64,000 nucleotides of DNA, from the NCBI GenBank assembly GCA_022266195.1, contig WHVY01000002.1, positions 5,471,001 through 5,535,000 on the forward strand, given 5' to 3'. The stretch is from Tetranychus cinnabarinus (lineage: Eukaryota; Arthropoda; Arachnida; Trombidiformes; Tetranychidae). Positions 63,066 through 64,000 of the stretch are shown piece by piece. The notes beneath the pieces were generated by a model. That model had not been told where the DNA came from. It was given only the letters and a program-made list of their open reading frames with translations, and did no database searches. Numbering within the stretch: the stretch's first letter is position 1; each line of letters starts with the position of its first letter. A program made the position numbers and the translations under genes.

Positions 63066-63105
63066 GTTCGCTGATTGGCTCAAATGGATGGGTGTCAACT
63101 TATTT
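63066..63105 (+). promoter_or_regulatory. Conserved BTB upstream element, copy 10
   Basis: GTTCGCTGATTGGCTCAAAT followed by GGATGGGTGTCAACTT. It now lies about 830 bp before gene 12 because a 610-bp element has inserted between them; without it the distance would be about 220 bp, as for the other genes. Confidence 0.55.
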
Positions 63106-63142
63106 TATCTTCTGCGCTCACTCCTGGAGCATAGAAAATTGT

Positions 63143-63752
63143 AGACACCGAAGTCAGTCGATACTTGCATCGACTGACTGACTAATGAATTTATGGCGAC
63201 TGACTGACTAAAAGTCGACTTAGTCGACTTTGATTATTGAACGACTGACTGACTATTAGTCGACTAAGTCGACTGACTTTCACTCTTTTGAGTCTTTCTT
63301 TTGAAAAAATTCAAAAATTCAATTAATTTATGATTTTGCTCACAAATTTTGTCAGCCTATCACATCCTTGCCAGTGACAAAATGAGTTGTTTTTTGATCA
63401 CATGATATTGAGTCGACTTAGTCGATAGTCGATGACCGTATCGACTTCGACTTAGTCGAAATTTCATCGACTGACTGACTGACTACATCGACTAACTTCG
63501 GTGTAGCCTAATGGTTAGAGCGCCGGACACCTTCCCTTGGTGTCTGGTGTTCGAATCCGGACGGTGGCACTGGAGATTGTCATAGGCGGCGATGCCTTTA
63601 CAAGTGGGAGCTTAAGTGTCTCCCTGGTTGCCTTTCAGCCCTTCGCGTGTACACTCTGCTGCGGTCATACGCTCATTGTGATGGGAGGGGTGCGGGAGGT
63701 AATCGCCTGCGTAATAGCAGCCTGCTCATTCAGTGCGGGGACATCACTGTCT
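63143..63752. mobile_element. AGACACCGAAG-family element with captured tRNA-like segment, 610 bp
   Basis: Starts AGACACCGAAGTCAGTCGAT, as in the element at 43439. It has the same CGACTGACTGACT and AGTCGACT interior, and reaches an inverted end CTTCGGTGT at about 63503. It then continues through about 250 bp of GC-richer sequence to CACTGTCT at 63752. An exact 10-bp duplication AGAAAATTGT flanks the whole unit (63133-63142 and 63753-63762), so the GC-rich part moved in with, or was added to, the element. The capture is comparable to Pack-MULEs. It separates gene 12 from its upstream motif. Confidence 0.7.
63497..63568 (+). other. tRNA-like segment (box A and box B), not an intact tRNA
   Basis: TAGCCTAATGGTTAGAGCGC (from 63504) matches box A, and TGTTCGAATCC (63548-63558) matches box B at exactly tRNA spacing. 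Between them is a 9-bp stem CCGGACACC/GGTGTCTGG with loop TTCCCTT (63523-63547). The presumed acceptor strands do not pair and the T-stem is poor, so this is a tRNA-derived, SINE-like or pseudo-tRNA sequence with a possible pol III promoter. Confidence 0.6.
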
Positions 63753-63906
63753 AGAAAATTGTAAATGTTGAGTGAAAATTGAAAAACAGTCATCTTCATC
63801 ATTAGCTTTTTACCTAAAAAACAAACAAGTAGTCCGATACTCTCCTCTTTATTGTGTATTCATAAGTTTTATCCTTTTGTTTTTTATTTTAAAGAGGTTG
63901 TCGAAT

Positions 63907-64000
63907 ATGAATTCATTAGAAATGGATGACCAACTAACGATAGTGAATCGGTCAACAGAATACCGTATTAGTAAAAAACTGATTCGTAAAGTGCCTTATT
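63907..64000 (+). CDS. BTB-BACK gene 12, 5' end (partial)
   Basis: The first 31 codons and one extra base before the window ends. The DNA is identical to the first 94 bp of gene 11 (59346-59439), beginning MNSLEMDDQLTIVNRSTEYR. It is preceded by ACTCTCCTCTTTATTGTGTA at about 63839. A very recent duplicate of gene 11; whether the rest is intact cannot be seen. Confidence 0.8.
   Translation, partial: MNSLEMDDQLTIVNRSTEYRISKKLIRKVPY

Noticed and set aside
63497..63568. Functional tRNA gene
   Set aside because: Boxes A and B are good, but the acceptor strands do not pair, the anticodon-region stem is too long and uses T-arm bases, and it sits inside a mobile element.

Overview
This is AT-rich eukaryotic DNA with spliced genes, about 64 kb, and every supported gene lies on the + strand. 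The organism is most likely an arthropod, and I lean towards an acariform mite, possibly a spider mite. The reasons are short GT-AG introns (about 65-480 bp), TTAGG-type repeats (the arthropod telomere unit) inside small mobile elements, a decayed legumain copy, and a large tandem array of BTB-BACK genes. The taxonomic call is an inference.

Layout. (1) 1-6.7 kb is a metabolic block: the 3' end of an acyl-CoA synthetase (ACSF2-like), a complete four-exon HMG-CoA lyase (HMGCL), a broken second copy of the ACSF2 3' end, and an intronless hormone-sensitive-lipase homologue. (2) 7.8-64 kb is a head-to-tail array of 12 BTB-BACK genes, the last cut by the window end, plus three decayed fragments. 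Complete members have two exons: exon 1 (about 325-340 codons) encodes BTB, BACK and the start of a propeller-like region, and exon 2 (about 180-200 codons) completes a divergent kelch-like region. The intron is always phase 2 at the same place. Most copies share an upstream motif built on CTGATTGG (inverted CCAAT), and the spacers are duplicated along with the genes. (3) 8,630-21,421 is a complete Ty3/Gypsy LTR retrotransposon inserted inside exon 1 of the first BTB gene. Its 946-bp LTRs look identical and a 4-bp TTTT target duplication flanks it. It carries one unbroken 3,412-codon frame: Gag with zinc knuckle, DTG protease, reverse transcriptase, RNase H, D-D-35-E integrase, then an extra module of about 1,280 codons. 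(4) Small non-autonomous elements pepper the spacers: a foldback element with a TTAGG-cored element nested in it, a second TTAGG-cored copy, two elements with matching AGACACCGAAG ends and exact 10-bp target duplications (one also holding a tRNA-like segment), a mariner-type MITE with TA ends, and a GTGATCGGAAAGTTTC family.

How it fits together. The BTB-BACK-kelch architecture is that of substrate adaptors for CUL3 ubiquitin ligases, and the array looks like a rapidly duplicating adaptor family. It shows fusion, frameshift, conversion tracts, fragments and transposon insertion. The most unusual item is the extra module of the Gypsy element. It has a RING/TRAF-like cysteine cluster followed by a domain that reads like a REXO-type DEDDh exonuclease with its catalytic acids replaced. 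I know of no described Ty3/Gypsy element with that combination.
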